This document shows, piece after piece, positions 18,441 through 27,047 of a stretch of 64,000 nt of DNA. The DNA comes from Rhizobium aethiopicum (GTDB lineage Bacteria; Pseudomonadota; Alphaproteobacteria; Rhizobiales; Rhizobiaceae). The translations under genes and the position numbers were made by a program. Numbering within the stretch: the first letter of the stretch is position 1; each line of letters begins with the position of its first letter. The DNA lies in contig NZ_FMAJ01000003.1 in assembly GCF_900094625.1 (NCBI RefSeq), positions 1 to 64,000 on the forward strand. The letters are read 5' to 3'. The notes under the pieces are model-generated. The model saw nothing but the letters and a program-made list of their open reading frames with translations. It searched no databases and was not told where the DNA came from.

Positions 18441-18604
18441 GCATATCTCCGGTTTGCCTCTTCATAGAAGATTTGTGCCGGCAAATCCCATGATATCGAG
18501 TGATGGCATATCGATTTTCGTGATGAATGGCCGGGCCGATGTGGTGAGGGACTCCAATGCGGCATACCTCAGCCCGCCGCTGGCGAGTTTGACTGGAAAG
18601 CCAA

Positions 18605-18708
18605 CCCACCCTCCGTCGTCCTCGGGCTTGACCCGAGGACCCATGCGGTGGCTGCTGATGGGTGCGGTGTGGATGCTCGGGTCAAGCCCGAGCATGACCG
18701 AGGGTGGG
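18605..18708. repeat. Long inverted-repeat element (CTCGGGCTTGACCCGAG type), copy 1
   Basis: Outer arms CCCACCCTC/GAGGGTGGG (18605-18613 and 18700-18708) and inner GCTTGACCC/GGTCAAGC arms around about 34 bases. The same core recurs at 47391-47481. This kind of palindrome is widespread between genes in alphaproteobacteria. It fills most of the 330-bp gap between the aminotransferase and mscL; nothing else was seen there. Confidence 0.8.
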
Positions 18709-18770
18709 GCGTGCGGAGCCATTGTGAAGCCCACCAGAGGTTCTCAGTACGCTGCGCGGAGCCGCCGACT

Positions 18771-19217
18771 TCAGCCCTGATCAACCGTCGGGCGCGTGGC
18801 GAGGAGATCGCGGATCTCCGTCAGCAGCTGAACATCCGCCGGCGGTGGGGGCAGCTCTTCCGGTGCGGCCTTTTCCTGGCGCTCGACCTGCATGCGCAGA
18901 TAATTGACGCCCTTGACCATCAGGAAGATGATCCAGGCCAGAATCAGAAAGTTGATGAGAACGGTGAGGAAGCTGCCATAGGCGAAGACCGCACCCTGGG
19001 CGCGGGCGGCGGCAAGTGTGGGCGCGTTGACGGCCGAGGAGAGTGGCAGGAAGTAATTCGAAAAATCGAAGCCGCCCATAATGGCGCCGACGATCGGCAT
19101 GATAAGGTCATCGACCAAAGATTTGACGATGCCGCCGAAGGCGCCGCCGATGATGACGCCGACTGCAAGATCCATGACATTGCCGCGGGCGATAAAGGCC
19201 TTGAACTCGTTGAGCAT
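18771..19217 (-). CDS. mscL: large-conductance mechanosensitive channel
   Basis: 148 residues from [20 protein letters not shown]; the frame opens 26 codons earlier but that tail is not family-like. The first transmembrane helix is [21 protein letters not shown] with the conserved glycine-rich pore lining, and the second is [19 protein letters not shown]. The C-terminal cytoplasmic helix ([14 protein letters not shown]) is present. MscL opens under membrane tension to release solutes on osmotic downshock. It is a single gene, divergent from the kinase gene at 19438. Confidence 0.95.
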   Translation of the reverse strand: MLNEFKAFIARGNVMDLAVGVIIGGAFGGIVKSLVDDLIMPIVGAIMGGFDFSNYFLPLSSAVNAPTLAAARAQGAVFAYGSFLTVLINFLILAWIIFLMVKGVNYLRMQVERQEKAAPEELPPPPADVQLLTEIRDLLATRPTVDQG

Positions 19218-19437
19218 CGGATCCGTCTCCCTTCGATCCCATTTCAGAGATATGCAATTGTTTCGATTAGCTACATCTTCATTGCAATTAATCAATCGGC
19301 AATCGCAATTATCCAGCGAGCTCGCCCATGCTCTTTGACTTAAGGCGTAGATCGGCGGGAATTTTCAAGGCAGCTGAAATGACTTAAGCTGATTTCATTG
19401 CGGGAGGTGCCGGCGGCTTTTCGCCGGCGGAGGATCA

Positions 19438-22400
19438 ATGCTTCCAGGCTGGGTCATATTCGCGTCTGCCTTCGGCTATCTGCTCCTGCTTTTCGCCGTG
19501 GCAAGCTACGGCGACCGCAAGAACCGCGGCCCAGGGGCGCTCGAAGGCGGATGGCCCGTCGTCTATGCGCTCAGCCTTGCGATCTATTGCACCTCCTGGA
19601 CCTATTTCGGCAGCGTCGGGCTTGCGGCACAGCGCGGCCTGGAATTTGCCGGTATCTATATCGGCCCGATCCTCGTCTTCACGCTCGGCATGCCGCTGCT
19701 TCGCCGGATCATCGAGCTTGCCAAGGCGGAGAAGCTCACCTCGGTCGCCGATTTCGTCGCGGCGCGCTACGGCAAGAATCCGACGGTCGCAACGATCGTG
19801 GCGCTGATCTCGCTGATCGGCACCGTTCCTTATATCGCGCTGCAGCTGAAGGCGATCTCGAGCACCGTCGGCGCCATGGTCAACCCGTCCGATTACGGCA
19901 TCGGCAGCGGCAATCTCTATTTCCTCGACCTGCCGCTGATAGCCACCCTGGTGCTTGCCTGCTTCGCCATCATGTTCGGCACGCGTCATACCGATGCGAC
20001 CGAACATCAGGACGGCCTGATCCTCGCCGTTTCGATGGAATCGGTGGTCAAGCTGGTCGCCTTCCTGACGGCCGGCGTCTGCGTCATCTGGTTTCTTTTC
20101 GACGGTCCGACCGATCTCTGGCAGAAGACCGTCGAAAATGATCTGGTCATGTCGGCGCTCGCTTACCATACGCCGATCAGCCGCTGGATCACCCTGATCC
20201 TGCTATCGGCCTTCGCGATCATCATGCTGCCGCGGCAATTTCACGTGACGGTCGTGGAAAACCGGACGGCGAAACAGCTGAAACTCGCGGGTTTCCTGTT
20301 TCCTGGTTATCTGATCGCCATCAATCTTTTCGTGCTGCCGGTGGCGATCGGCGGACTGCTGACCTTCGGCGGCGGCGGTAACGCCGATTTCTACATGCTG
20401 TCGCTGCCGCTTGCCGGCCAGATGCCGGTGGTGACGCTGATCACCTTCATCGGCGGCTTCTCCGCCGCAACGGCGATGGTCATCGTCGATTCCGTGGCGC
20501 TGTCGATCATGGTGTCGAACGACATCATCATGCCAATCTTTTTGAGGCGCAAGCTTGCCGGCCGCGCCGGCCAGCGCGACGATTTCGCCAAGACGCTGCT
20601 CAACATCCGCCGCAGCGCCATCTTCGCCGTGCTGCTGTTCGGCTATGCCTATTACCGCTCGACCGACAGCACTGCCGGGCTCGCCTCGATCGGCCTTCTT
20701 TCCTTTGCAGCGATCGCGCAGATCGCCCCGGCACTGTTCGGCGGGCTGATCTGGCGGCGTGCGAACGCCCGCGGCGCAATTCTCGGGCTGACCTCCGGCT
20801 TCGTCATCTGGGTCTATCTGCTGTTCCTGCCCTCGCTCGGCGGGCCTGACTATTCCTATGTGGCGAGCGCCGTACTCGGCTTCATCTTTCCCGGCACGAC
20901 GCTGTTTACCGCGCCCGACGCCGATCCGCTGGTCAATGCGACCGTGATGAGCCTGCTTGTCAACTCCGCCTTCTTCGTCGTCGGTTCGCTTACCCGCAAT
21001 GCCAGGCCGCTGGAGCGCATCCAGGCCGGCATTTTCGTCAAACGGCATTCCCGTTCGCAATTTGCGACGCGCGGCTGGAAGACGCGCATCAGCGTCGGCG
21101 ACCTCAAGGCGGCGATCTCGCGTTATCTCGGCGAGGAGCGAATGCAGCGCTCGTTTACCACCTACGAGCAGAGCTCCGGCCGTAAGCTGGAGGATGAGCA
21201 GCCAGCCGACATGGCGCTCATTCATTTCAGCGAACAGCTGCTCGGCAGCGCGATCGGCTCGTCTTCGGCGAGGCTGGTGCTATCGTTGATCCTGCAGAAG
21301 ATCGAGGATGCCTCTTCCGACACCGCCTGGCTGCTCGATCAGGCGAGCGAGGCGCTGCAATATAATCAAGACATGCTGCAGACCGCGCTGTCGCAGATGG
21401 ACCAGGGCATCGCCGTGTTCGACAGTTCCAACCGGCTGACGATCTGGAACCGACGCTTCCGGCAATTGCTTGATCTGCCCGAGAATGCCGGCCAGGTCGG
21501 TTTTCCGCTTTCTGAGATCGTCACCATCCTCAGCCAGCGCGGCGACATCGCGCCCGCCGATCTGCAGCAGACGGTGCGGCATTTCCTGACGCTCGACAAA
21601 CCCTTCGCGCTGGTGCTCGGCGGCGGCGAGCGGATCATCGAGGTGCGCTCCAACGCCATGCCCGACAAGGGCATCGTCGCCACCTTCACCGACATTACCC
21701 AACGCGTCAGCGCCGATCAGGCGCTGAAACAGGCGAATGAAACGCTGGAGCAGCGGGTCGCCGAACGCACGGCCGAGCTTACCCGCGTCAACCGCGAACT
21801 CGCCGTAGCGCGGGCCGCCGCCGACGAGGCGAATATCGGCAAGACCCGCTTCTTCGCCGCCGCCGGCCACGATATCCTGCAGCCGCTCAACGCCGCCAGG
21901 CTCTATTCCTCGGCACTGGTCGAACGCATGTCGCAATCCGACAACAGCCCGATTGTGCGCAATATCGATTCAGCCCTGGAATCGGTCGAAACCATTCTGG
22001 GCGCGGTGCTCGACATCTCACGGCTCGATACCGGCGCCATGCGGCCGCGGCTTGCCTCCGTCGCGCTTTCCGACCTGTTGGAGCGGATCGAGACCGACTT
22101 TGCGCCGATCGCCCGGGAAAAGCGGCTGAAGCTGGTGGTCATGCCAACATCGCTGCGCGTTCGCTCCGACCCCAACCTTCTGCGCCGACTGGTGCAGAAC
22201 CTGGTTTCCAATGCCATCAAATACACGATCACCGGCAAGGTGCTGGTCGGCGCACGGCGGCGCGGCAACCAGGTGATCATTCAGGTGATCGATTCCGGCA
22301 TCGGCATTCCGCCATCGAAATTCCGCACCGTTTTCAAGGAATTCGCGCGGCTGGACGAAGGAGCAAAGACTGCCTCCGGCCTGGGTCTCGGCCTTTCAAT

Positions 22401-22941
22401 CGTCGACCGGATCGCCCGTGTGCTCAACCACCCGGTCGAACTGAACTCGACGCATGGCAAAGGCACGGAATTCCGCATCTCGATGCCGCTCGACGTCTCA
22501 CGCCCGGCCGAAGCTGCCGCAGCAGTCGCCCCGACCGATCGGCCGGGACAGCCTCTCAAGGGGCTGCAGATCCTGTGCATCGACAACGAGCCCAAGATTC
22601 TCGAAGGGATGCGGCTTTTGATCAGCGGCTGGGGATGCGAGGTGGAAGCGATGGATTGCCTCGCCGACGCGATCGCCATCGACGGAAGCAGCGGCCCGCC
22701 GGATCTGGTTATTGCCGATTATCATCTCGGCGACGGCACCGGCATTGCCGCAATCCTGCATCTGCGCCAGCAATTCGGCACCGATATCCCCGCTCTGCTT
22801 GTTACCGCCGACCGCACGCCGGAGGTGCGCAGCGAGGCGGAGCGACATGGCATCGCCGTTCAACACAAGCCGGTGCGGCCGGCGGCCTTGCGCGCCTACA
22901 TCACCCAGATTTCCGGTATCAAACGCGCGGCTGCGGAATAG
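19438..22941 (+). CDS. Na+/solute symporter-fused hybrid sensor histidine kinase (CrbS-like)
   Basis: 1167 residues with a GGAGG site before the ATG. Residues 1-500 are a full SLC5/SSS-type symporter with about 13 hydrophobic segments. A linker at about 515-640 sits where the STAC domain is found in related proteins. A PAS-like domain lies at 650-755 (MDQGIAVFDSSNRL), then a coiled coil. The H-box is FFAAAGHDILQPL with His811, the ATPase boxes are NLVSNAIKYT, DSGIGI and GLGLGLSIVDR, and a C-terminal receiver domain has Asp1094 in IADYHLGDG. Layout equals CrbS/ErcS'-type kinases that control acetate and alcohol metabolism. Its partner may be the regulator at 54127. Confidence 0.92.
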   Translation: MLPGWVIFASAFGYLLLLFAVASYGDRKNRGPGALEGGWPVVYALSLAIYCTSWTYFGSVGLAAQRGLEFAGIYIGPILVFTLGMPLLRRIIELAKAEKLTSVADFVAARYGKNPTVATIVALISLIGTVPYIALQLKAISSTVGAMVNPSDYGIGSGNLYFLDLPLIATLVLACFAIMFGTRHTDATEHQDGLILAVSMESVVKLVAFLTAGVCVIWFLFDGPTDLWQKTVENDLVMSALAYHTPISRWITLILLSAFAIIMLPRQFHVTVVENRTAKQLKLAGFLFPGYLIAINLFVLPVAIGGLLTFGGGGNADFYMLSLPLAGQMPVVTLITFIGGFSAATAMVIVDSVALSIMVSNDIIMPIFLRRKLAGRAGQRDDFAKTLLNIRRSAIFAVLLFGYAYYRSTDSTAGLASIGLLSFAAIAQIAPALFGGLIWRRANARGAILGLTSGFVIWVYLLFLPSLGGPDYSYVASAVLGFIFPGTTLFTAPDADPLVNATVMSLLVNSAFFVVGSLTRNARPLERIQAGIFVKRHSRSQFATRGWKTRISVGDLKAAISRYLGEERMQRSFTTYEQSSGRKLEDEQPADMALIHFSEQLLGSAIGSSSARLVLSLILQKIEDASSDTAWLLDQASEALQYNQDMLQTALSQMDQGIAVFDSSNRLTIWNRRFRQLLDLPENAGQVGFPLSEIVTILSQRGDIAPADLQQTVRHFLTLDKPFALVLGGGERIIEVRSNAMPDKGIVATFTDITQRVSADQALKQANETLEQRVAERTAELTRVNRELAVARAAADEANIGKTRFFAAAGHDILQPLNAARLYSSALVERMSQSDNSPIVRNIDSALESVETILGAVLDISRLDTGAMRPRLASVALSDLLERIETDFAPIAREKRLKLVVMPTSLRVRSDPNLLRRLVQNLVSNAIKYTITGKVLVGARRRGNQVIIQVIDSGIGIPPSKFRTVFKEFARLDEGAKTASGLGLGLSIVDRIARVLNHPVELNSTHGKGTEFRISMPLDVSRPAEAAAAVAPTDRPGQPLKGLQILCIDNEPKILEGMRLLISGWGCEVEAMDCLADAIAIDGSSGPPDLVIADYHLGDGTGIAAILHLRQQFGTDIPALLVTADRTPEVRSEAERHGIAVQHKPVRPAALRAYITQISGIKRAAAE

Positions 22942-22950
22942 GCTGCACAC

Positions 22951-23508
22951 TCACCCGCTCGTGTTCACGACGCGCGCGACGAGGTCGCGCACACGCGCAG
23001 AATCGGGCACGTCGCCAAACAGGATGCGGTATATGATCGGCGCCACGACCTGGTCCATGACGGCGTCGACATCCGGAAAGATCTCGCCGCGCGCCCTTGC
23101 CCTGTCGGCGATGAAGGCGATCTGCTGACGCGTATATTCCGCGCATTTACAGGCGTTTTCGCCCGTCTGCGCAGCCAGCACGTCGCGGATCATTTCGCGG
23201 CCTGGTCCCGAGGACATTTCCTCGGCATATTGATCTGCCCAGGCTTCGAGGTCGGCCTTGCCGCTGCCGGCATCGATCGGCTGCATATCCGGCCGCAGCC
23301 GCTCGACGGCGACGTCAGCGAGAAGCTCCTGCAAATCGCCCCAGCGGCGATAGATGGTCGACGGCGTCACCCCCGCCTTGGCGGCGATCAACGGGATCGT
23401 CACCTCGGCGCGATTCATCTCGGCGAGCAGCTCGCGAACCGCCTTGTGCACCGACGCCTGAACCCGGGCGCTGCGGCCGCCCGGGCGGAGATTCTCTTTC
23501 ACTGCCAT
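22951..23508 (-). CDS. TetR/AcrR family repressor of the divergent MFS gene
   Basis: 185 residues from MAVKENLRPGG; the frame opens 19 codons earlier without a coherent start. The N-terminal helix-turn-helix reads VTIPLIAAKAGVTPSTIYRRWGDLQELLADV, typical of TetR proteins. The C-terminal ligand domain has a cysteine pair (NACKCAEY) of unknown use. It is divergent from the MFS gene, and a 21-bp palindrome at 23566-23586 between them is the probable shared operator, so it likely represses the pump and itself until an inducing compound binds. Confidence 0.9.
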   Translation of the reverse strand: MAVKENLRPGGRSARVQASVHKAVRELLAEMNRAEVTIPLIAAKAGVTPSTIYRRWGDLQELLADVAVERLRPDMQPIDAGSGKADLEAWADQYAEEMSSGPGREMIRDVLAAQTGENACKCAEYTRQQIAFIADRARARGEIFPDVDAVMDQVVAPIIYRILFGDVPDSARVRDLVARVVNTSG

Positions 23509-23565
23509 GCCTGCAACCTGACCTTCGTCCCGACATCGATTGTTCAAAATCTTTGACAGGAGCAT

Positions 23566-23586
23566 AAACGCAAATAATTTGCTTTT
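23566..23586. promoter_or_regulatory. TetR operator candidate (21-bp palindrome)
   Basis: AAA-N-GCAAAT-A-ATTTGC-N-TTT is a symmetric site lying between the TetR start and the MFS start. It is 58 bp from each, a normal position to block both promoters. Function is inferred from symmetry and placement. Confidence 0.7.
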
Positions 23587-23643
23587 GCCACGCGCCTATC
23601 CTACATGGAGCTAACGCAACGGCTTAGCTTTAAGGGCTTATAT

Positions 23644-24846
23644 ATGTTCGCCGCAGCCAAATCCACAGAGAATGCGCCGCGCCCCTCGATTGGTTTCCAT
23701 GCGCTGACGCTCGCTACCTTCTTCGGCGCCTCCTCGGTGCCGACGCCGCTCTATCGGATCTATGAGGAGAACTTCTCGATTTCGCCGGTGCTCATCACCG
23801 TGATCTTCGCCGTCTATGCCTTCGCGCTTTTGGCGGCCCTGCTGACCGCCGGGTCGATCTCCGATCATCTCGGCCGCAGGCCGGTGATCTTTTCCGCTCT
23901 GCTGCTCGAAATGGTCGCCATGGTACTGTTCGTCGTCGCCAGCGGCCCCGGCTGGCTGATCGCGGCGCGGATCGTCCAGGGCATTGCCACCGGCATCGCC
24001 GGCGCCTCGCTCGGAGCAGCCCTTGTCGATGTCGACCGGGCGAAGGGACAGATCGTCAATTCGATCGCGCCGCTTTGCGGCATGGCGCTCGGCGCGGTCG
24101 GCACCAGTGCCTTGATACAATATGGGCCTTTCCCGATGCATCTCATCTATGCACTGCTGCTCATTGTCTTTACGCTGCAGGCGGCCGCCATCTGGCTGGT
24201 GCGTGAGACTGGCAGCACGCGGCCGGGGGCGCTCGGCTCGCTGGTGCCGCGGGTTTCCATTCCGCCGCAGGCGAAAAGGCCGCTCTCGCTGGTGACGCCG
24301 ATCAATATCGCCAATTGGACGCTCGGTGGCTTTTACCTTTCGCTGGTCCCGTCGTTGATCGCCAGCACCACGGGCAGCACCGCACCGTTGACGGGCGGGT
24401 CGATCGTCGCCGCCTTGACGGCAAGCGGGGCGATCGCCGTCTATCTCAGGCGCGGCAAGACGGCCGCGGCCAATCTCCTCTTCGGCGTGTCGGCAAAAAC
24501 GCTCGGCATCCTGACGGTCGTTGCCGGCGTGCACCTTGCCAATGTGCCGCTGCTGCTTATCGGCACGATCTTCACCGGCGCCGGTTTCGGCACCAATTTT
24601 CTCGGTTCGATCGGCACCATCATGCCGCTCGCCAAGGCTGACGAGCGGGCCGGGCTGCTGTCGGCCTTCTACGTCCAGAGCTACCTCGCTTTCAGCCTGC
24701 CGGCGATCCTTGCCGGCTTCCTTGCGAAATCCGCCGGCTACGCGCTGACAACGGATATCTATGCGACGGCGATCCTGCTCTTGATGGGCGTCGGAATCAT
24801 GGGCATTCGCGCCGGCCGGCGGAAGGTGGCAGAGAAAGCCGCCTGA
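23644..24846 (+). CDS. MFS transporter
   Basis: 400 residues from the ATG preceded by TAAGGG; a more upstream ATG at 23605 has no ribosome site. About 12 hydrophobic segments are visible, and the loop 2-3 motif AGSISDHLGRRPVIF is the MFS motif A. It probably exports a small toxic compound, as the gene is paired with a TetR regulator. The last 88 bases overlap the convergent SnoaL-like gene. Substrate unknown. Confidence 0.9.
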   Translation: MFAAAKSTENAPRPSIGFHALTLATFFGASSVPTPLYRIYEENFSISPVLITVIFAVYAFALLAALLTAGSISDHLGRRPVIFSALLLEMVAMVLFVVASGPGWLIAARIVQGIATGIAGASLGAALVDVDRAKGQIVNSIAPLCGMALGAVGTSALIQYGPFPMHLIYALLLIVFTLQAAAIWLVRETGSTRPGALGSLVPRVSIPPQAKRPLSLVTPINIANWTLGGFYLSLVPSLIASTTGSTAPLTGGSIVAALTASGAIAVYLRRGKTAAANLLFGVSAKTLGILTVVAGVHLANVPLLLIGTIFTGAGFGTNFLGSIGTIMPLAKADERAGLLSAFYVQSYLAFSLPAILAGFLAKSAGYALTTDIYATAILLLMGVGIMGIRAGRRKVAEKAA

Positions 24847-25298
24847 TATCGGAGTTCACGGTTCAGATCGAGCAGCGCGCGGCCGCCGCCATCCATGGCG
24901 AAGGGCACGGAGGCATGCAGATGGGCCACCAGCCACCGGCCGTCCTGCTTGACGAGGCCGAGGGTCTGGCGGAACCAAAGATCAACCTCGCTGCCGTCGA
25001 TCTTGGTGCCGGTCATATGCATGAGGCCGCTCCAAAAAGCGACACCCTCGCCGACGGTCAATTTAGCGTCTCGCACTTCGCCGCCGATCGGGCCTTCCCA
25101 GGTGTCGAACCAGCCCTGAAGGCCCGCCGCGTCCTTGCCATTGCTGGCGAGCGGCGGCGCCAGCGAAAACTCGACAGAATCCTCGGTCTCGTGGGAAAGC
25201 ACCTCCTCGGCGTTCTTGTCCCCCAATGCCTTGGCGCGCATCATCAGCATGGCGATGATCGCCTCTTCCTCATGTCTGGCATTCGCTTCGTCGTTCAT
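24759..25298 (-). CDS. SnoaL-like/nuclear transport factor 2-fold protein
   Basis: 179 residues. The pattern SHETEDSVEFSLAPPL, WFDTWEGPIGGEV, GSEVDLWFRQTLGLVKQDG and WLVAHLHASVPFAMDG is that of SnoaL/DUF4440-type ketosteroid-isomerase-like proteins. These are small cone-shaped folds with many uses; no reaction can be assigned. The last 30 residues run antisense through the end of the MFS gene and have no family-like character, so the natural end may once have been after about LDLNRE. Confidence 0.75.
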   Translation of the reverse strand: MNDEANARHEEEAIIAMLMMRAKALGDKNAEEVLSHETEDSVEFSLAPPLASNGKDAAGLQGWFDTWEGPIGGEVRDAKLTVGEGVAFWSGLMHMTGTKIDGSEVDLWFRQTLGLVKQDGRWLVAHLHASVPFAMDGGGRALLDLNRELRYQAAFSATFRRPARMPMIPTPIKSRIAVA

Positions 25299-25417
25299 GT
25301 CCGCTCTCCTTCTCCGTTATGGACAGAGGACGAACGAAAGGGGGGCGATCCGACAATGATGCGTTTCCAGTCAGGGGCAATCCGAGCGGAAACCGCTGCG
25401 CAGTTTGCCAGGTTGCT

Positions 25418-25822
25418 TCAGAGATAACTCGTCACTTCAGGCTCGTTCCACCAGGCGTCGTGCCTGCCGTCGTAATAACGGACCGGCAGTGCCGCCAGTT
25501 CCTCCGGCCCGATATCGTCCAGACAGGCGATGTTGATCGAGACATAGGCGCCGCCGATCGCTTCGATGTAACCGTCGCCGAAGGCCGCCACGCCGCAGGT
25601 GCGGCAGAAGCGGTGATGACCGCTCATCGTGTTGAACTGGTAATCCGACGTCTCCGCCTCGTCGCACATCAGCCGGAAATCCTCCGGTTTGACGTTGGCG
25701 CCCCAATATCGACGCTTGCTGCAGATCGAACAATTGCAGCGGCCGGTGCCCTCTTCGAGATCCATGTCCACCTCGTAACGAACATTGCCGCAATGGCAGC
25801 TTCCCCGATAGGTCTTCTTCAT
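25418..25822 (-). CDS. GFA family protein (glutathione-dependent formaldehyde-activating-like)
   Basis: 134 residues from [16 protein letters not shown]. Cysteines in [17 protein letters not shown] and [11 protein letters not shown] form the CENP-V/GFA zinc-binding pattern. The GFA family includes glutathione-adduct-forming enzymes for formaldehyde, but most members have no known substrate. It is divergent from the MarR gene across 58 bp that hold a perfect palindrome, so MarR regulation is likely. Confidence 0.88.
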   Translation of the reverse strand: MKKTYRGSCHCGNVRYEVDMDLEEGTGRCNCSICSKRRYWGANVKPEDFRLMCDEAETSDYQFNTMSGHHRFCRTCGVAAFGDGYIEAIGGAYVSINIACLDDIGPEELAALPVRYYDGRHDAWWNEPEVTSYL

Positions 25823-25862
25823 GGCGCGCTCCTCCTTCAGCGTTGCATCAGGTGCCTGGATA

Positions 25863-25878
25863 TGACAATATGTTGTCA
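25863..25878. promoter_or_regulatory. MarR operator candidate 1
   Basis: TGACAATATGTTGTCA is a 6-4-6 perfect inverted repeat in the divergent GFA/MarR gap, ending two bases before the MarR ATG. It shares the half-site ACAA/TTGT with the second site at 25900-25913, 37 bases away centre to centre. Confidence 0.7.
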
Positions 25879-25880
25879 CG

Positions 25881-26381
25881 ATGGATGAGATACAAATCAG
25901 ACAACATGTTGTCAAACGAAATCGACCAGAGCGAACGATCGAAGGAGATGCCTTCTCCGCTTTCGCGATCACGGCGTTACGCCTCGCCGGCCACCTAACG
26001 GCAGCCGGCGACCGATTGGCAAAACCTGCCGGACAAACGAGCGCCCGTTGGCAGGTGCTGGCCGGGGCAAGGCGCGGCGACATGTCTGTTGCGCAGATTG
26101 CCCGCGCACTCGGTCTCGCCCGCCAAGGCGTGCAGCGGCTTGCCGATGTGCTGGAAGGTGAAGGGCTGATCTCCTATGCCGATAACCCGCAGCATCAGCG
26201 CGCCAAGCTGGTGCTGCTGACGGCCAAAGGGGCGGAGCGGCTGGGTGCAATCGAGATGGCCCAGGCGGGATGGGCGAACGAGGCGGGTGCTGCATTTACG
26301 CCAGCCGAGCTCGAAGCCGCGTGTGCGGTGATGGAGCGTGCGATGGAGATACTGGAGAGCGACGAAGGGCATCGCGGCTGA
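25881..26381 (+). CDS. MarR family transcriptional regulator
   Basis: 166 residues. A winged helix is read at [31 protein letters not shown] (recognition helix [11 protein letters not shown]), with a wing [10 protein letters not shown]. MarR proteins are small-molecule or redox-responsive repressors. Its start region lies between two nearly identical palindromes (25863-25878 and 25900-25913), the second within its first codons, so strong autoregulation is probable and the true start is not fully certain. The likely target is the GFA gene. Confidence 0.88.
   Translation: MDEIQIRQHVVKRNRPERTIEGDAFSAFAITALRLAGHLTAAGDRLAKPAGQTSARWQVLAGARRGDMSVAQIARALGLARQGVQRLADVLEGEGLISYADNPQHQRAKLVLLTAKGAERLGAIEMAQAGWANEAGAAFTPAELEAACAVMERAMEILESDEGHRG
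25900..25913. promoter_or_regulatory. MarR operator candidate 2, inside the MarR reading frame
   Basis: GACAACATGTTGTC is a perfect 14-bp palindrome located at codons 7-11 of the MarR frame. It matches operator candidate 1 in its half-sites (GACAA/TTGTC). A site here could block transcription of the gene itself. Confidence 0.65.
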
Positions 26382-26443
26382 GCATTCCTCGCCTCGTGGC
26401 GAGCGGCGCCGATTGAGCCCACAGCACCGCTCGGCCGGAAACG

Positions 26444-26466
26444 AAAAAGGCCGGGCGAGCCCGACC
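26444..26466 (-). terminator. Intrinsic terminator downstream of the cold shock gene
   Basis: On the minus strand, GGTCGGGC-TC-GCCCGGCC is followed at once by TTTTT. It lies about 80 bp beyond the stop of the cold shock gene and before the convergent MarR gene. Confidence 0.75.
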
Positions 26467-26544
26467 TTCCCAGTCATCTCGACGGACCGTGCCAGTACAT
26501 CCGTGGTCACGATCCGGAGATGATATTCAAAGCATTTGAAAGGC

Positions 26545-26754
26545 TCAGGCCGCCTGAAGGCGGTCTGCCGACATCTTGCCGGACTTGTTGTCGCGGACGA
26601 GCTCGTAAGCCAGCTTCTGGCCATCCTTGAGATCGCGCATACCGGCGCGCTCGACGGCCGAAATGTGGACGAAAACGTCGGCTGCGCCGTCATCCGGCTG
26701 AATGAAGCCGAAGCCCTTGGTTGCGTTGAACCACTTTACCGTACCAGTGCTCAT
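26545..26754 (-). CDS. cold shock protein (CspA family)
   Basis: 69 residues, a full cold shock domain. [20 protein letters not shown] holds RNP1 (KGFGFI) and [10 protein letters not shown] holds RNP2 (VFVHI), with conserved aromatic residues for single-stranded RNA binding. CspA-type proteins melt RNA secondary structure at low temperature or in stationary phase. It is a single gene with a long upstream region, and an intrinsic terminator lies at 26444-26466. Confidence 0.97.
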   Translation of the reverse strand: MSTGTVKWFNATKGFGFIQPDDGAADVFVHISAVERAGMRDLKDGQKLAYELVRDNKSGKMSADRLQAA

Positions 26755-26988
26755 GACGATATCCTTTTCGAATCGCTCATAGAAGATTGCAGCCCGGATA
26801 ATACCGAGCGGCGATGAAACCGATTTTGGAGGGAGGTCGTCAGGAACGACGCGAGCGCCGTTTCAAAGTTCATCTAGCAAGATCGATGGGCGGGATGTAA
26901 TTGCAAATTGTGTCGGCGGCAAGGCGCCGGCAAGGAAAAGTGGAATTCGTGTTTGGCGGCATCGGAGGCTTCGTCGGCGTCGCGCCCT

Positions 26989-27013
26989 CCCCTCTGCCGG
27001 CAAGGCAGAGGGG
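26989..27013. repeat. Perfect 10-bp-arm hairpin (CCCCTCTGCC/GGCAGAGGGG)
   Basis: Arms at 26989-26998 and 27004-27013 with a 5-base loop. It lies 35 bp past the stop of the fatty-acid oxidation gene on the minus strand and upstream of the cold shock gene. No T tract, so it is either a weak terminator or another dispersed palindrome. Confidence 0.6.
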
Positions 27014-27047
27014 ATGACGCTTTGCTGCGAAGCTTCAGCAAGGCGGC

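Noticed and set aside
20203..21225. Long minus-strand frame inside the hybrid kinase gene
   Set aside because: It is antisense to the symporter domain, rich in Arg, Gly and Asp without any family motif, and arises from the strong GC codon bias of the real gene.
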